From the NCBI RefSeq assembly GCF_000497245.1, contig NZ_AWTC01000001.1, forward strand, positions 242,234-306,233: a stretch of DNA of 64,000 bases, in the 5' to 3' direction. The translations under genes were made by a program, and so were the position numbers. The stretch comes from Sporolactobacillus laevolacticus DSM 442. GTDB taxonomy: Bacteria; Bacillota; Bacilli; Bacillales; Sporolactobacillaceae. Below are positions 47,335-55,636 of the stretch, piece by piece (positions within the stretch are counted from its first letter, which is position 1; each line of letters begins with the position of its first letter). The notes under the pieces were generated by a model that worked only from the letters and a program-made list of their open reading frames with translations, was not told where the DNA came from and searched no databases.

Positions 47335-47467
47335 GGACAGCTTACCGTATCTGGTTCATTAACCTTTCACTCGTGTGGGGGTCTATTACTTCATATTTTT
47401 AGATAGGATCAATCTTTGAAAAATCAAGTTAAATTAAATGGTTTCTGCTCTATAAAGATACTACTTC

Positions 47468-47495
47468 CGCCAGTACTAATATACTGGCGGTTTTA
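47468..47495 (+). terminator. Terminator
   Basis: CCGCCAGTA / TACTGGCGG perfect stem followed by TTTTATC, 130 bases after the gene at 47029. Confidence 0.78.
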
Positions 47496-47625
47496 TCATC
47501 TTCGTCGTTTAACTTTCACTTGTCCTTTATCAGACTTTTTGCTCAAAAGGGGTTGACTGAACAACTGGTCGTACTATAATGGGCATTACAAAAATTTTTT
47601 AAAAATAGAAAAAGAAGGCGTAAGG

Positions 47626-48396
47626 ATGTTGTTTACAAAGGATGATTTATCAGAACAGTTGTACCACGCATTAAGCAAACGCGAACCGCTTGCATGGAAG
47701 GATGCTGATCACTCGGAATTGACTCCGGAACTCGCCTATAACGTGCAGCATGCGTTTAATCAAAAGAAAGGCGAAGCTGTGAAAGGCTACAAGATCAGTC
47801 TGACAAGCAAACAAACTCAAGACATGTTTCATTCTGATTCACCGCTCTATGGCCAGATTGTTGCCTCTAGCCTATTGAAAGACAATGCAGAGGTTGAGCT
47901 TGCTTCTCTCAACGAACCTCTACTGGAACTTGAATTGGAGTTCACTGCCTTGGAAGACTTGTCTCCGGAAGATGATGAACAGGCTTTGCTTGAAAAGACC
48001 GAAGTGGCTCCAGGCATCGAAGTTCCTGATTCACGCTTCAAAGACTGGTTCCCAACATTACCGCTTGAACTTGTAATCTCCGATAGCGCTGTCTGTGGCC
48101 GCGTAGTTGTCGGCAAGGCAGCCCAAAAGCCATTCGTAGAAGAATTGGCAGATGTTCACTCATCCGTCACGTTGAACGGTGAACCATTAACTTCGGGCGT
48201 TTCCTCCGAGGTGCTCGGCAACCCGCTTCATGCTCTGAAATGGCTCGTTCAACGTCTTGCCCAGGAAGGAAAGACGTTAACTAAAGGAACTACGGTATCA
48301 ACCGGAACCTTCTGCTTGCCAAAGAAATTGACCAAAGGAACCTATGTCGCAACCTTCGACCATCAATTGGGCAGCGTCACGGTTCATGTAAAATAA
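47626..48396 (+). CDS. FAA-family hydratase/decarboxylase (2-keto-4-pentenoate hydratase-like)
   Basis: The protein has 256 residues. The N-terminal part (AYNVQHAFNQ, then GYKISLTSKQTQDMF) and the metal-site region (LLELELEFTALED with the acidic triad) match the MhpD/XylJ-type branch of the fumarylacetoacetate hydrolase family. These act on 2-keto-4-pentenoates in aromatic breakdown, but no other pathway genes are adjacent, so the substrate is open. Start ATG follows AAGGCGTAAGG. Terminator at 48407. Confidence 0.82.
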   Translation: MLFTKDDLSEQLYHALSKREPLAWKDADHSELTPELAYNVQHAFNQKKGEAVKGYKISLTSKQTQDMFHSDSPLYGQIVASSLLKDNAEVELASLNEPLLELELEFTALEDLSPEDDEQALLEKTEVAPGIEVPDSRFKDWFPTLPLELVISDSAVCGRVVVGKAAQKPFVEELADVHSSVTLNGEPLTSGVSSEVLGNPLHALKWLVQRLAQEGKTLTKGTTVSTGTFCLPKKLTKGTYVATFDHQLGSVTVHVK

Positions 48397-48406
48397 ATCA
48401 ATTAAT

Positions 48407-48444
48407 AAAAAGGCCGGATCTCTCTTTCAGGGATTCGGCCTTTT
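48407..48444. terminator. Bidirectional terminator
   Basis: AAAAGGCCGGATC / GATTCGGCCTTTT stem with T-runs both ways. Confidence 0.82.
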
Positions 48445-48478
48445 ACTTATGCTTTGACTAAGACAGAAAGTTATCTAT

Positions 48479-48679
48479 CTAGCTTTTAACTCTTAAAAGT
48501 TCGTCTAGTAAGTAACTACTTCCAGGTAAGAACAAGATGAGTGAAAAAATCACAAACACTATTCCAATAATGAATAGCAAGATAACTATTTTGACAAATC
48601 GAGAAACATCTTTTCTCGTTAATCCTATTACAATAAGCAAAATACCTGTAACAAACATCAACATGTACCAAAATCCCAT
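48479..48679 (-). CDS. Small membrane protein, two segments
   Basis: The protein has 66 residues from the ATG at 48679 after TTGAGG. Two hydrophobic segments (about 2-19 and 28-52) are joined by RKDVSRFVK; the end is LLDELLRVKS. I do not recognise it. It lies 94 bases after the DUF4173 gene on the same strand. Confidence 0.6.
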   Translation of the reverse strand: MGFWYMLMFVTGILLIVIGLTRKDVSRFVKIVILLFIIGIVFVIFSLILFLPGSSYLLDELLRVKS

Positions 48680-48773
48680 TTGAATTACCTCAATTTAATT
48701 TTTATTGTTGCAACGATACAACATAACTAGACAGTGCGGTATCAATAGCCAAAATTCTCTCTTTTGGCGCGAC

Positions 48774-50348
48774 TTAATACTGATCCGATTCAGAGCTATG
48801 GGCATAACGTGCATTGTAGCTGAGGTCATAACGATCCAATACGTGCATCGCACGGTACTGAGAGAGATTAAAGGATTGCCACGACCGTTTCTTGGCAAGT
48901 TCCCGCTTTCTTTCAAATAGATAATTTTCGATTTGTCCGGCAACGGTATCATCCTTTGCACTAAGGAGCACAGTCATTGTCGGAATGGCATCGTCGGAAA
49001 GTGTTGCCAGATAGTTGACATCAATTTTCCCGGTCTGCTCATATCTGTCGATGTTCCATTTGGTAATCAGTACATCAATATTCATGTAGTTGATGATTAC
49101 CAGAGCAGCGATCGCGGCAAGCAGATAAAATTTATAGAGCCGTAAATTTTCTTTCCAGATGCGGCAAAGCGTTACGATAAAGAGACCAAATAGGAAGATC
49201 ATAAACGCGTGGGTAAGCACACGAAGATATGTGTAGCCGTACATCTGCTCATAGAGGAACATACGAACAAACGCGGAAAGCAGCATAACCAAGGTGCAGA
49301 AGACAAGCAATGATTCTAATAGCTGCATCGCTTTATTGATCGCTTTGCCGCCTTTTTTTGTGCAAGAGACGATCACCAGTAAAATACTAAAATTAATCAA
49401 TGTGACAACAACCAACTCGAAGAATCCCCTGCGTGCGTACTCAGCATAAGTGAATTCAGCAGGCAGCGCGAACGAGAAACTGCCGAATAAATAAGAAAAC
49501 TGGATCAGCGTGAATAACACGTAGATGGCATTGATCAAACTCAGAATGGTCACAGCAATCACATGATCCACGCGATTGTTCACGGTCATCGGTTCACTCA
49601 TTTTCCAAAAAGGGGCTGAAGTTGTTTTCGGCTTCATTAAGCTCCAGATATAACTGAACGATAGCAGAGCTATAATCGCAGCAAACAGTGTTCTCGGAAC
49701 AATGGTGTCCAGATTAATCGTGACAAATAAATTTGGGATTCTGTCAACAAGATAGCTGAACACTTGGTCCGCTGATGCAAGCAGTGAAATGATCAAAATA
49801 AGCAGCGGCACCGCCACGAGCACTCCAATAATCACTTTTAAAAACGTACTGTCTTTCCTTATACCCACTCTTGCTGTAGCCTGCTTGATCACAACGCGAA
49901 AAGGCAGAGCAATGAACGCAAATGGACGATAAAAGAAGCCTAGAAAAAGATCGCCGATAAATTTTATGGAATACCATTTTTCATTGGCTCTCCTTGTAGT
50001 CAATGTCGTTTGCATGACAATGAGCACAGGAATCGCCATAAAATTCAGTGCATAAAAAATAAGATTAGAAAAAACGAAATACGATAGCGATAACAAGAAA
50101 ATCGGGATCAGCAATAACCATCCGAAATCTACTTTTACATGCAGCTCGTCGCGCGCATTCCATAAAAATACGCAATAAAATGCAATAACAAAGATCGGAT
50201 AGGATATGCCTGGAAATTGATCGAAGAACAAAACATTGGCTAGAATTCCGAGCAAAACGGTACATAACAAAAGCATGCTGCTCCGATTATGTACAAACAG
50301 ACGATTGCTGCTGTTTTTCACTTTGTATGTCGTTGATAAATCTACCAT
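48774..50348 (-). CDS. DUF4173 membrane protein
   Basis: The protein has 524 residues with about twelve hydrophobic segments and a C-terminal soluble part ending in RYDLSYNARYAHSSE. The phrases GFFYRPFAFIALPF and the C-terminal region containing YMNIDVLITKWNIDRY fit DUF4173, a family often encoded with DUF2975 and YozG-type regulators. It is the last of a three-gene operon (51058 to 48774) with 23- and 9-base gaps. Function unknown. Confidence 0.83.
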   Translation of the reverse strand: MVDLSTTYKVKNSSNRLFVHNRSSMLLLCTVLLGILANVLFFDQFPGISYPIFVIAFYCVFLWNARDELHVKVDFGWLLLIPIFLLSLSYFVFSNLIFYALNFMAIPVLIVMQTTLTTRRANEKWYSIKFIGDLFLGFFYRPFAFIALPFRVVIKQATARVGIRKDSTFLKVIIGVLVAVPLLILIISLLASADQVFSYLVDRIPNLFVTINLDTIVPRTLFAAIIALLSFSYIWSLMKPKTTSAPFWKMSEPMTVNNRVDHVIAVTILSLINAIYVLFTLIQFSYLFGSFSFALPAEFTYAEYARRGFFELVVVTLINFSILLVIVSCTKKGGKAINKAMQLLESLLVFCTLVMLLSAFVRMFLYEQMYGYTYLRVLTHAFMIFLFGLFIVTLCRIWKENLRLYKFYLLAAIAALVIINYMNIDVLITKWNIDRYEQTGKIDVNYLATLSDDAIPTMTVLLSAKDDTVAGQIENYLFERKRELAKKRSWQSFNLSQYRAMHVLDRYDLSYNARYAHSSESDQY

Positions 50349-50371
50349 ACTGAATCACTCCTTTACAAAAC

Positions 50372-50587
50372 TCACTTTTTATCTTCGTCCTCAAAAGCCA
50401 GCAAATCTCCTGGCTGGCAGTCAAGCGCCTTGCAAATCGCTTCAAGTGTTGAAAAACGGATCGCCTTCGCCTTATTGTTTTTCAGAATGGAGAGATTGGC
50501 CGGTGTAATCTGCACTCTCGCTGCCAGTTCAGAGGCGCTCATTTTCTTTTTCGCCATAACAACATCTAGATTCACAACAATAGCCAT
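50372..50587 (-). CDS. XRE-family regulator (YozG type)
   Basis: The protein has 71 residues and is a single helix-turn-helix domain (SASELAARVQITPANLSILK, then FSTLEAICKALDCQPGDLL), the HTH_26/YozG type. It starts at an ATG after GAGGTG and lies between the DUF2975 and DUF4173 genes, its usual partners. It probably regulates this operon. Confidence 0.9.
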   Translation of the reverse strand: MAIVVNLDVVMAKKKMSASELAARVQITPANLSILKNNKAKAIRFSTLEAICKALDCQPGDLLAFEDEDKK

Positions 50588-50596
50588 CTCGCACCT

Positions 50597-51058
50597 CTAT
50601 ATCGTTAAGTCATTTTCTTCTTTGACCATCACAGCCTGGTGGAAAACTTCAGAAAGGATAATGGAAAAAAAGCCCGTAATAATAAACACCATAGCGAGAA
50701 CAATCGTTAAAAAGGAATTGAAACAAACCACTTTCACAAGATAAGCGATTGAAATAAGAAAAGATGCGATCGCTATTCTTTTTAAACTGTTCACATTATC
50801 CATCATGAATGGATTGCGTCTGTTCAGTGTTTTGAAGATTCTTCTGATTTCGTACACAATCTGCAAGGCAAAGAAACCTGTCACATACAGAAAAATGAGT
50901 AGAAACCAATAATTTCTGCTTGTTTCTTCGTACAACTGGCTCATGTACCACTTTACTGACCATGGTAAACTTAGAAAAATTCCGATTCCGCCAATAAAGA
51001 GTAAATCAAGCATGCGTTTGACAAGGCCTGAGAGCCCTTTTTCATCAAGAATGATCAT
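50597..51058 (-). CDS. DUF2975 membrane protein
   Basis: The protein has 153 residues with four hydrophobic segments (about 13-35, 50-70, 92-112, 118-140) and the family stretch RRIFKTLNRRNPFMMDN between the second and third. It leads the operon with the XRE and DUF4173 genes. Start ATG follows AGAGGTGAG. Function unknown. Confidence 0.87.
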   Translation of the reverse strand: MIILDEKGLSGLVKRMLDLLFIGGIGIFLSLPWSVKWYMSQLYEETSRNYWFLLIFLYVTGFFALQIVYEIRRIFKTLNRRNPFMMDNVNSLKRIAIASFLISIAYLVKVVCFNSFLTIVLAMVFIITGFFSIILSEVFHQAVMVKEENDLTI

Positions 51059-51210
51059 TCTCGCTCACCTCTGATTTAATTTCCAAAGTGATTATACCAT
51101 ATCATTTATTGAAAAACAGTATTTATTTATCGTTTTTCGATATATTTTTGTTGTTTATTGATGTATAAAAACTCATATGACAACAAGAGCGCTTATCAAA
51201 TATATAGTAA

Positions 51211-51244
51211 AAAAAGACATTCATCCTGTTAAGAACAAGATGAA
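51211..51244 (-). terminator. Orphan terminator-like hairpin
   Basis: Minus-strand stem GGCATTCATCTTG / CAGGATGAATGTC followed by seven T. No minus-strand gene ends just before it, so it may terminate a short unannotated RNA or be a relic. The rest of 51059-51299 shows no gene. Confidence 0.55.
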
Positions 51245-51299
51245 TGCCCCCAAAAAAACTTCAAAGGAATATCCGCCCCTTTTTTGCATTCTGCTTGAT

Positions 51300-51345
51300 T
51301 TGGACAAAGAAAGGGGTGTAAAATATATTTGCGAAAGCGCTAACA
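51300..51345 (+). promoter_or_regulatory. Promoter with overlapping cre-like site
   Basis: TTGGAC (51300-51305) and TATATT (51324-51329) are 18 bases apart. CGAAAGCGCTAACA (51332-51345) matches the CcpA pattern TGWAANCGNTNWCA except at the first base and would cover the transcription start, a repressing position. Confidence 0.5.
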
Positions 51346-51371
51346 TTTAATTTCTTAGGAGTGTGATTTTT

Positions 51372-51467
51372 ATGGTTATCATCGGTATTTTCGGCTCAGT
51401 TTGCGTTGCCATTCCGGTTATTGCCGCTGTCATTTGGGATCGTTATCACACAAAAGTTCAACAATGA
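51372..51467 (+). CDS. Putative 31-residue membrane micro-protein
   Basis: The ATG at 51372 lies ten bases after AGGAG. The peptide has one hydrophobic segment (about 2-22, IIGIFGSVCVAIPVIAAVIW) and a polar tail (DRYHTKVQQ). A promoter with cre-like site precedes it and a terminator follows, so it is a complete small transcription unit. I do not recognise it. Confidence 0.6.
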   Translation: MVIIGIFGSVCVAIPVIAAVIWDRYHTKVQQ

Positions 51468-51510
51468 AGGATGCTAAACGCATCATTAGAATACTAAAAA
51501 AAAATTAATC

Positions 51511-51548
51511 GCTCATGTCTTCCACTCGTGGACATGAGCTTCTTCTTT
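51511..51548. terminator. Bidirectional terminator
   Basis: GCTCATGTC / GACATGAGC stem; T-rich on the plus side (CTTCTTCTTT) and TTAATTTTTTTTT on the minus side. It serves the micro-protein gene and the 3D-domain gene. Confidence 0.8.
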
Positions 51549-51571
51549 ATTGATCTTATTCAATTAACCAA

Positions 51572-51934
51572 TCAATAACTATAGACTTTGATTTTAATCT
51601 TTTTTCTTCCCCAGGTAATGGCTTGTTTTCGCGTTTTAAAATGAACATCGATGATTTTCCCTTTAATACGTCCGCCTACATCCCTCGCGATCGCGGTTCC
51701 ATAACCCGGTACATAAACCTTTGATCCAAGCGGAATGACACGCGGATCAACGGCAATTGCCTTTGCTTTCGGATTTGTTCTATAATCAAATCCAGTTGCT
51801 GTACGTCCAAGTTCACAATAAGAAGTTGCGCTGACTGTTATGTTTTTATATTTACTTTTCGCTGTTGCAGAGTTTTCTGGAAGGCCTGAGAATAACACAG
51901 TAATCACGGCGAGTAACAAAATGATCTTTTTCAT
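51572..51934 (-). CDS. Secreted 3D-domain protein
   Basis: The protein has 120 residues. A signal peptide (about 1-24, MKKIILLLAVITVLFSG, cleavage near SATA-KS) precedes a 3D domain with the three conserved aspartates in AVDPRVIPLGSKVYVPG, ARDVGGRIKG and IDVHF. The fold is that of lytic transglycosylases (YocH, YuiC, Sps-type stationary-phase proteins). No LysM or other wall-binding module is attached. Likely a secreted muralytic or resuscitation-type protein. Confidence 0.88.
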   Translation of the reverse strand: MKKIILLLAVITVLFSGLPENSATAKSKYKNITVSATSYCELGRTATGFDYRTNPKAKAIAVDPRVIPLGSKVYVPGYGTAIARDVGGRIKGKIIDVHFKTRKQAITWGRKKIKIKVYSY

Positions 51935-52112
51935 ATTATCGACATCCTTTGTTTTCCGTCTGACTACAATTTACCAATTTTATATAACAGCCATGTATCA
52001 TAACTGTTCTTGTTTGATTACAACAGCATGACAAGTTGATTGCGCGTTGCATTATTCATTCATGGTACAAAACCGATAAAAGATTATGAATTTGATGAAG
52101 GAGGCATTCAAT

Positions 52113-52426
52113 TTGGCAAAGCAGCAATACATTTACGTCCTTAAACTCATTCCTTATTTCATGGATGACAACAATTGGACCATCAAAGAAGAAGAAATCA
52201 TCAATCGCCACTTTACCAGACTGCAATGTATGCTTTCGGATGGCCGGTTAATTCTGCCGGAAGAACATTAGAAAAAACCTTTGGACTTGTCATATTTGAA
52301 GCAGAATCTGAGGTAGAGGCTCGAAGACTGATGAACGATGATCCGGCAGTTACTGAGGGCATGATGACCGCCGAACTCTTTCCTTATCATGTCGCATTGA
52401 TCAGAGGCGAAAAACAAGCGGACTGA
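52113..52426 (+). pseudogene. YciI-like (YCII domain) gene with a frameshift
   Basis: From a TTG at 52113 (eight bases after AAGGAGG) the frame reads QQYIYVLKLIPYFMDD through LSDGRLI and then stops at 52271. The continuation is in the next frame from about 52250: AGRTLEKTFGLVIFEAESEV to GEKQAD. Restoring one base near 52252 joins them into one protein of about 105 residues with the usual YCII layout. Either the gene is inactivated or there is a sequencing error. Confidence 0.7.
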
Positions 52427-52523
52427 CCTCTCTAAATGTCGGCCAATGAACATTTTTCAGTGTCAGAAAAACAGGCATTCCCCCATATACTATCCTGAAC
52501 AAATCTGTGCAGGGGGCCTTCGA

Positions 52524-52871
52524 ATGTTAGATGAATTGCAGAAATTGGTGGGCAAAACGTTTAAGCCCCATGAGCTTGATGACCTTTGCGCCAAAATCAC
52601 CGGGGGGCAGAAGGAGTTTAGGAGGTTATACTGGGAAGATATTGTCGGGCTTGAGAACATGTCTTACCCAACCAAATTAGGTGTCACCTATGTGGTTGAA
52701 TTTAATTTATATAAAGATGAAGGGGAATATGACAGTATAATAGAGGTTTGGGAAGTTAATGAACTTGATCGGAATGCACACAACAGAAACTTTGACAAAT
52801 TATATCTGATTCTTATTGCAGTACTTATTTTTGCAGTCTCTATCTATTATTTGTTTTCCTTTTTTCATTGA
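52524..52871 (+). CDS. Hypothetical tail-anchored protein
   Basis: The protein has 115 residues from the ATG at 52524, seven bases after GGGGG. A soluble N-terminal part (about 1-90, LDELQKLVGKTFKPHELDDL at the start) is followed by one C-terminal hydrophobic segment (about 93-113, LYLILIAVLIFAVSIYYLF). I do not recognise a family. Confidence 0.65.
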   Translation: MLDELQKLVGKTFKPHELDDLCAKITGGQKEFRRLYWEDIVGLENMSYPTKLGVTYVVEFNLYKDEGEYDSIIEVWEVNELDRNAHNRNFDKLYLILIAVLIFAVSIYYLFSFFH

Positions 52872-53070
52872 TGTGAATGCTTGACTTATGATCAGAGTTT
52901 ACCGCTTTTGTCATTCACGAAAATAATTTACATAAATCCTCGGAAAACAAGTAAAAAAAGTCCCGAATTCTTGCGTTCGACTCGATGCTTGGTTCATAAT
53001 GATAGTGTCTGAAGAGCGATTGTAAAAAGAAACCTGAAATCTTCCGATAAAGTATATATGAGGTGCGGCC

Positions 53071-53532
53071 ATGAATGCCGCCATTAAGCACGTGAATTAC
53101 GATTTGGGGGTCTTTAAAATTCAACTGGAACCAACGCGAGTCGTGAGGCTTCCTTTTGTCACCAATCTGAAACAGGGACAATTGATTCAGGATGGATCGA
53201 AGAATCGCGACAGTTTATATCCGTACACAGTACACGAAGGCGAGCATGTCTTCCCGAAAACGTTCGCATTGGATAGTCTTAATGTAAACATTACTGATTT
53301 CATCGGTATAAAACACTTTCCTGTGTGGATCATTGAACCGCGCAATCTCTTTATTGAAGGTGACCGCGTCATTATACAGACAACCGATCATCGCCTATTC
53401 GCTGGGAAGTCTAAACTGCTTACGAATCAATCACTCATCCTCAGGAATAATGAGGATGTCAATTGTGAAGTGCTGGATTTCTCGTCCATTCATTTCATCG
53501 GACGCTTTGCGCGCGGAATCAGTATGATATGA
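53071..53532 (+). CDS. Hypothetical protein, 153 residues
   Basis: The ATG at 53071 follows GAGGTG by five bases. The protein is beta-rich and soluble without signal or membrane segment (GVFKIQLEPTRVVRLPFVT, then VIIQTTDHRLFAGKSKLL). I do not recognise it. It is a single gene with its own terminator, upstream of which the gap 52872-53070 shows no gene. Confidence 0.68.
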   Translation: MNAAIKHVNYDLGVFKIQLEPTRVVRLPFVTNLKQGQLIQDGSKNRDSLYPYTVHEGEHVFPKTFALDSLNVNITDFIGIKHFPVWIIEPRNLFIEGDRVIIQTTDHRLFAGKSKLLTNQSLILRNNEDVNCEVLDFSSIHFIGRFARGISMI

Positions 53533-53556
53533 TTGGAAACCGTATATTTGGCTGTA

Positions 53557-53596
53557 AAACAACAATAAGCCCTATTTGGGGCTTATTGTTGTTTTC
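53557..53596. terminator. Bidirectional terminator
   Basis: AACAACAATAAGCCCTA and GGGGCTTATTGTTGTT form a long stem with A/T runs on both sides. Confidence 0.88.
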
Positions 53597-53635
53597 TATT
53601 CCGATTACGCCAAAGTATGGCTAAACCATGTTTCA

Positions 53636-54625
53636 TTAGTTTTCAAAATGGATGGATTGATTTCGAACAAAATCATAGGTCTTGATTGTCTTTGCATCAA
53701 GATCTTCGTGAAAAAGGTTCACTGCTGTTATCTGCCGATTATCATACCCGTGATAATAAAAAGTTCCGGATTCAGCGCACATCGCGGACGTATAAATCGT
53801 CACATCTTCAAGACCTTCAGGTGTAACAACAGCTCCTTTTGGAAGATCACAGGTCGATAAAATGTGAAAAAGTCCAGTAATCCCATCTTGTTCTGTATCA
53901 ATATTGGTAATGTTATTTTTCCAGTATGCAGCGCGAACAAAACGTGATGGAGGTGTAAAGTCTCCTGGAAGACCGACCGAACCTGAACCTTGGCTGAACG
54001 CCGATAAATCAAGATTCTCCCATCGCACAGGTTCAAACTGACGCGGACGCAATCCGATAAATTGTCTTAAATAAGTCAGATGCCATGGAAAGTCGGGACT
54101 GTTGGTCATGACACCAACAGGATTGTCATAGATTTTAATCCCCTTATCAATAGGTTCAACAACAATACTCTTTCCGGTTTTATCGGATAAGATCCAGTGT
54201 AGCGGAGGAGTGACTTGCAACGCTGCCAATGGGAACTCAACCAAAGAAACATTTGCGAGTGCATCTTTGACTTCCTCGATACTGCCATAGCGGGACAGAC
54301 TCCAAAACACAAAATCATGCGGAGCAACCGCTTCTTTTCCATCAGTTGCGTGATCGCTGTAATCTGCAAACCCAGGCAGATATAGCGTTGCGCATGTCAG
54401 ACCCGCTTCGTTTATGCCGTCCGCATATACCACGAGGTCCTGATCTACCGATGCCATGCCAACAATTCCATACTTTGTTTTGATTAAATCATCGGAAGCT
54501 GCAGAACGCCATGAATAATTTCGTGGAACGATTGTGACTGCCTGTCCAAGATCAATCGCAAAATCCATCGTTCGTCCAAAAAGATGATGTCCGTCTGCTG
54601 TTTCCAATGTCAGGCTTGTACACAT
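53636..54625 (-). CDS. Choloylglycine-hydrolase family, penicillin V acylase type
   Basis: The protein has 329 residues with the Ntn-hydrolase catalytic set at the family positions: Cys2 (MCTS), Arg18 and Asp21 (GRTMD), Asn175 (TNSPDFPWH) and Arg228 (SRFV). Residue 82 is Tyr (LYLPGF), as in penicillin V acylases, whereas bile salt hydrolases usually carry Asn there. The initiator Met must be removed to expose Cys2. It hydrolyses amide bonds, perhaps penicillin V, bile salts or N-acyl homoserine lactones. Start ATG follows GAGGGGG. Transcribed alone. Confidence 0.92.
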   Translation of the reverse strand: MCTSLTLETADGHHLFGRTMDFAIDLGQAVTIVPRNYSWRSAASDDLIKTKYGIVGMASVDQDLVVYADGINEAGLTCATLYLPGFADYSDHATDGKEAVAPHDFVFWSLSRYGSIEEVKDALANVSLVEFPLAALQVTPPLHWILSDKTGKSIVVEPIDKGIKIYDNPVGVMTNSPDFPWHLTYLRQFIGLRPRQFEPVRWENLDLSAFSQGSGSVGLPGDFTPPSRFVRAAYWKNNITNIDTEQDGITGLFHILSTCDLPKGAVVTPEGLEDVTIYTSAMCAESGTFYYHGYDNRQITAVNLFHEDLDAKTIKTYDFVRNQSIHFEN

Positions 54626-54730
54626 GCCGGATTCCCCCTCATCATGCCCCGACTGAAGCCGGAAGCTGAGTTTTCCTCAGTATAGCATAACTTCCGGGCA
54701 ACTTAATGCAGTCCGCCACTTTTCACAGCT

Positions 54731-55636
54731 TCAGTCAATCTCCATATTCTTAAGCTGGTTGATGATTGGGATCAGTGCGCCATTCTCCTGCTCAAAATAG
54801 CCGTGCATCGGGTCAACACCCTGTGAAAGCCGTTCAAGAACAGTTGGAATTGTAAAATCCTCTATACGCAGCAAATCATTGACTTCATGCCAGAATAATG
54901 GCGCTGCGACCGTCGCTCCTTCTTTGCCTCTTGGTGAATACGGACAGATGAGCGTTTTTCCTTCTGCATGCTGCACATAATCAACGTAGAGCCGGCCGCC
55001 GCGATTCTTTTTCAGCCGTTCAATAGTAAAAGCGTCTGGGAACTGTTGCACCAGAAGTCGAGCGATTGATGAAGTAAAAAGCCTGGTGTCCGCATAGCTA
55101 AGCCCCAGTTTTGCAATTGGAATGTGAATCTGAATACCTCTGCTTCCCGACAGTTTCGGGAAACTGACAATTGAGAGCCGATCAAATACAGCCTTTATTT
55201 CTCTTGCAGCTTTAATAGCGAGGGAGAAGGCCGACCGATCTGGGGGATCAAGATCGAAAACAATCTCAACTGGTCGGTCCGATCCGATTCTTCCAAAGGG
55301 AACATGGTACTCAATTGCTAGCTGATTGCCAAGCCAGAGTAATGTAAGTAAATCATCACACACAATATAGCGTGTATTGTCCTCCTCGACTGTGTGAATG
55401 TATTCAGGCGCGTAATCCGGACAATTTTTTTGAAAAAATGATTCTCCTAGAACCCCGTGAGGAAAACGAATGGTTGTTAATGCCCTGCCGGATAGGAATG
55501 GGAGCATAAAGGGAGCAACCAATTTCAAATAATCGATCAGCTGCTCTTTATTAATCGGCGGATTGATCCAAATCGGTTTTTCTGGGTGAGTGATCTGTAG
55601 TTTCTTATCAATGGTTAGTGGGGCTGCTGTTGTCAT
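54731..55636 (-). CDS. ligD-pol: LigD-type polymerase/primase domain protein
   Basis: The protein has 301 residues corresponding to the POL domain of LigD. The catalytic metal aspartates are in VFDLDPPD (Asp128 and Asp130), and the nucleotide-binding phrase is SGSRGIQIHIPI (about 163-175). These archaeo-eukaryotic-primase-fold enzymes fill gaps at broken ends, often with ribonucleotides. In B. subtilis the domain is fused behind the ligase (YkoU); here it is a separate gene whose ATG overlaps the ligase stop codon (ATGA). Confidence 0.92.
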   Translation of the reverse strand: MTTAAPLTIDKKLQITHPEKPIWINPPINKEQLIDYLKLVAPFMLPFLSGRALTTIRFPHGVLGESFFQKNCPDYAPEYIHTVEEDNTRYIVCDDLLTLLWLGNQLAIEYHVPFGRIGSDRPVEIVFDLDPPDRSAFSLAIKAAREIKAVFDRLSIVSFPKLSGSRGIQIHIPIAKLGLSYADTRLFTSSIARLLVQQFPDAFTIERLKKNRGGRLYVDYVQHAEGKTLICPYSPRGKEGATVAAPLFWHEVNDLLRIEDFTIPTVLERLSQGVDPMHGYFEQENGALIPIINQLKNMEID

